From Bacteroidota bacterium (GTDB lineage Bacteria > Bacteroidota > Ignavibacteria > Ignavibacteriales > Ignavibacteriaceae), in the NCBI GenBank assembly GCA_023406915.1, contig JAEXTR010000224.1:1-8457 (forward strand): a DNA stretch of 8,457 nucleotides, read 5' to 3'. The notes under the pieces were generated by a model. It was not told where the DNA came from. It saw only the letters and a list, made by a program, of their open reading frames with translations, and did not search any database. Made by a program: the position numbers and the translations under genes. Below, piece by piece: positions 7,416-8,457 of the stretch (position 1 is its first letter; each line of letters begins with the position of its first letter).

Positions 7416-7458
7416 AAAGTACCAGCGGGCCTTTCGATACCTGCTGGTACTTTTTTTT
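7416..7458 (+). terminator. Rho-independent terminator after the zinc-ribbon gene
   Basis: Perfect 11-bp arms, AAAGTACCAGC (7416-7426) and GCTGGTACTTT (7443-7453), extended inward by a G-T wobble and two G-C pairs around a loop of about 10 nt, followed by eight T (7451-7458). It begins 11 nt after the stop of the zinc-ribbon gene and separates it from the porin-like gene. Confidence 0.93.
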
Positions 7459-7523
7459 ATTTTAAACTATCACCACATTCTTTCCGATAATTCCCTGTAT
7501 GTGTAATTTTTTTGAATCCTTAT

Positions 7524-7529
7524 AAAGGA
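7524..7529 (+). promoter_or_regulatory. Shine-Dalgarno site of the porin-like gene
   Basis: AAAGGA followed by the 6-nt spacer AAAACT and ATG at 7536; it fixes the start at the signal peptide. Confidence 0.6.
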
Positions 7530-7535
7530 AAAACT

Positions 7536-8457
7536 ATGAAAACGAGTACCACTCTGTTTTTATTCCTGATTCTTGTACAATCAGCGTTTACCCAGTCACT
7601 CGATATCCAATGGTACGGCTATGTACACTATGGGGCAACGTTTGACTCCAGGCAGATAGTTGCCTTCAGAGAAAACCATTTCTTGCTCTATCCCGCCCCC
7701 CAGCGCCTTGATAAAGATGGTAAGGATATCAATGCAGAACCTCAGTTGAACTTTGCAGTACTGCAAACCCGTTTCGGTTCCCGTCTTTCTGGCCCCGAAT
7801 TCATCGGCGCCAAATCATCTGCACTGATGGAAGCCGAGTTCCTGGGCAATTCAGAGAGCGATGTGAATGGACTCAGAATCCGACATGCATATGTAAATCT
7901 GGATTGGAAAGATTTTGAACTGCTCGTCGGGCAGGCATGGACGGTATTATACCAACCCGAGGCTGCGCCACAGGTTGTTGCATCAAACGGCGGAGCGCCA
8001 TTCCTTCCGTTCGGAAGGCACCCACAAATTCGCTTTACAGCTAATGTTGACAAAGTAAAGCTGATTGCAGCTCTTCAGATGCAGCGGGATTACTCCTCCT
8101 CAGGTCCACTGGGAACATCGAACAGTTATATCCGAAACGGTCTCTTACCGGAGCTCATCTTCCAGATTCAATACAAATCTGGCGGCTTGTTTCTGGGTGG
8201 TGGTGCAGAGTATAAAAGTCTCAGACCACGCCAGACGACAACTAAGAATATTGTGACCACAGAACGTGTCAATAGTTACGCTTTCAATGGTTATGTAAAA
8301 CTTCCGTTGGGAGATGTCACGGCAAGACTCAATGCTGCCTACGGTGGTAATATGAGTGACGTCACCATGATCGGTGGTTATGCAGTTACCGGGCTGGATA
8401 CGGTTACTGGAATTGAAACCTACAGCCCTGTGAAAACCCTCTCGCTTGCAGCAGACC
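7536..8457 (+). CDS. Porin-like outer-membrane beta-barrel protein (DcaP-like), 3' end missing
   Basis: The frame opens at ATG 7536 and stays open to the window end, giving 307 codons of an incomplete gene. Residues 1 to about 19 form a signal peptide (MKTSTT, then a hydrophobic core LFLFLILVQSAF, likely cut before QSLDI). The mature part starts IQWYGYVHYGATFDSRQ and continues with alternating, aromatic-bounded strands such as LRIRHAYVNLDW, FELLVGQAW and PFGRHPQIRFTANV. The pattern 'GY ... D(S/T)RQ ... LLYP ... RHAYV.L.W ... L.GQ.W' resembles DcaP-like and related Bacteroidota porins, which form trimeric pores for small anionic or organic solutes. The family call is from pattern memory, not a search. 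AAAGGA lies 6 nt upstream of the start, and the terminator at 7416-7458 isolates it from the zinc-ribbon gene, so it should have its own promoter in 7459-7523, where I see no clear consensus. Substrate unknown. Confidence 0.85.
   Translation, partial: MKTSTTLFLFLILVQSAFTQSLDIQWYGYVHYGATFDSRQIVAFRENHFLLYPAPQRLDKDGKDINAEPQLNFAVLQTRFGSRLSGPEFIGAKSSALMEAEFLGNSESDVNGLRIRHAYVNLDWKDFELLVGQAWTVLYQPEAAPQVVASNGGAPFLPFGRHPQIRFTANVDKVKLIAALQMQRDYSSSGPLGTSNSYIRNGLLPELIFQIQYKSGGLFLGGGAEYKSLRPRQTTTKNIVTTERVNSYAFNGYVKLPLGDVTARLNAAYGGNMSDVTMIGGYAVTGLDTVTGIETYSPVKTLSLAAD

Noticed and set aside
7507..7530. T-run followed by TATAAAGG before the porin-like gene as a promoter
   Set aside because: The TATAAA overlaps the Shine-Dalgarno and lies too close to ATG 7536 for a leader that contains it; no convincing -33/-7 Bacteroidota-type pair.
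7742..8053. 103-codon minus-strand open frame
   Set aside because: Lies entirely antisense to the porin-like gene, lacks domain character, and is explained by that gene's codon pattern.

Overview
The window looks like a chromosomal segment from a Bacteroidota/Ignavibacteriota-type bacterium. The main evidence is a secreted protein that ends in a type IX secretion (T9SS) type A sorting domain of the 'NFPNPFNPSTTIKYS ... SGVYFY' kind, a style especially common in Ignavibacteria and their relatives. Two multi-sensor histidine kinases share the G2-region wording 'EFRQVSEG.SR..EGTGLGLTIT', and a porin-like outer-membrane protein with a signal peptide shows the cell is Gram-negative. GC content is moderate. 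Shine-Dalgarno-type sites (GAGG, AAAGGA) sit 5-6 nt before several starts, so this genome appears to use SD-led initiation. The lineage is inferred from protein style; no ribosomal or other marker gene is present.

Layout. (1) 1-2193, plus strand: the 3' part of a hybrid histidine kinase (end of a GAF domain, PAS, GAF, HisKA, HATPase, REC), cut by the window start. (2) 2226-2258: a hairpin between convergent genes that best fits a terminator for the minus-strand gene. (3) 2282-4528, minus strand: a secreted BNR/YCF48-like beta-propeller protein with about 12 'TTDGGxTW' repeats and a T9SS sorting domain. (4) 4529-4911: a 383-nt non-coding gap. (5) 4912 to about 6909, minus strand: a second, REC-less PAS-GAF-PAS histidine kinase, whose N-terminal PAS domain has no ordinary start codon. 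(6) 7096-7404, plus strand: a small TFIIB-type zinc-ribbon protein, followed by a strong rho-independent terminator (7416-7458). (7) 7536-8457, plus strand: the 5' part of a porin-like outer-membrane beta-barrel gene that runs off the window.

How the genes work together. The two kinases are paralogous in their catalytic cores and point toward each other around the propeller gene. One carries its own receiver domain and the other does not. Nothing visible links them to a defined stimulus or output regulator, so any joint pathway is inference. The propeller protein and the porin are envelope or secreted components. The zinc-ribbon gene is a separate unit with its own terminator.

I see no mobile element, CRISPR array, tRNA or rRNA, and no clear novel multi-gene system. 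The most interesting local signal is the start region of the second kinase (6901-6933): coding sequence for an intact PAS domain continues upstream of every ATG, GTG or TTG in its frame, and a good SD sits 7 nt before an ATT codon.
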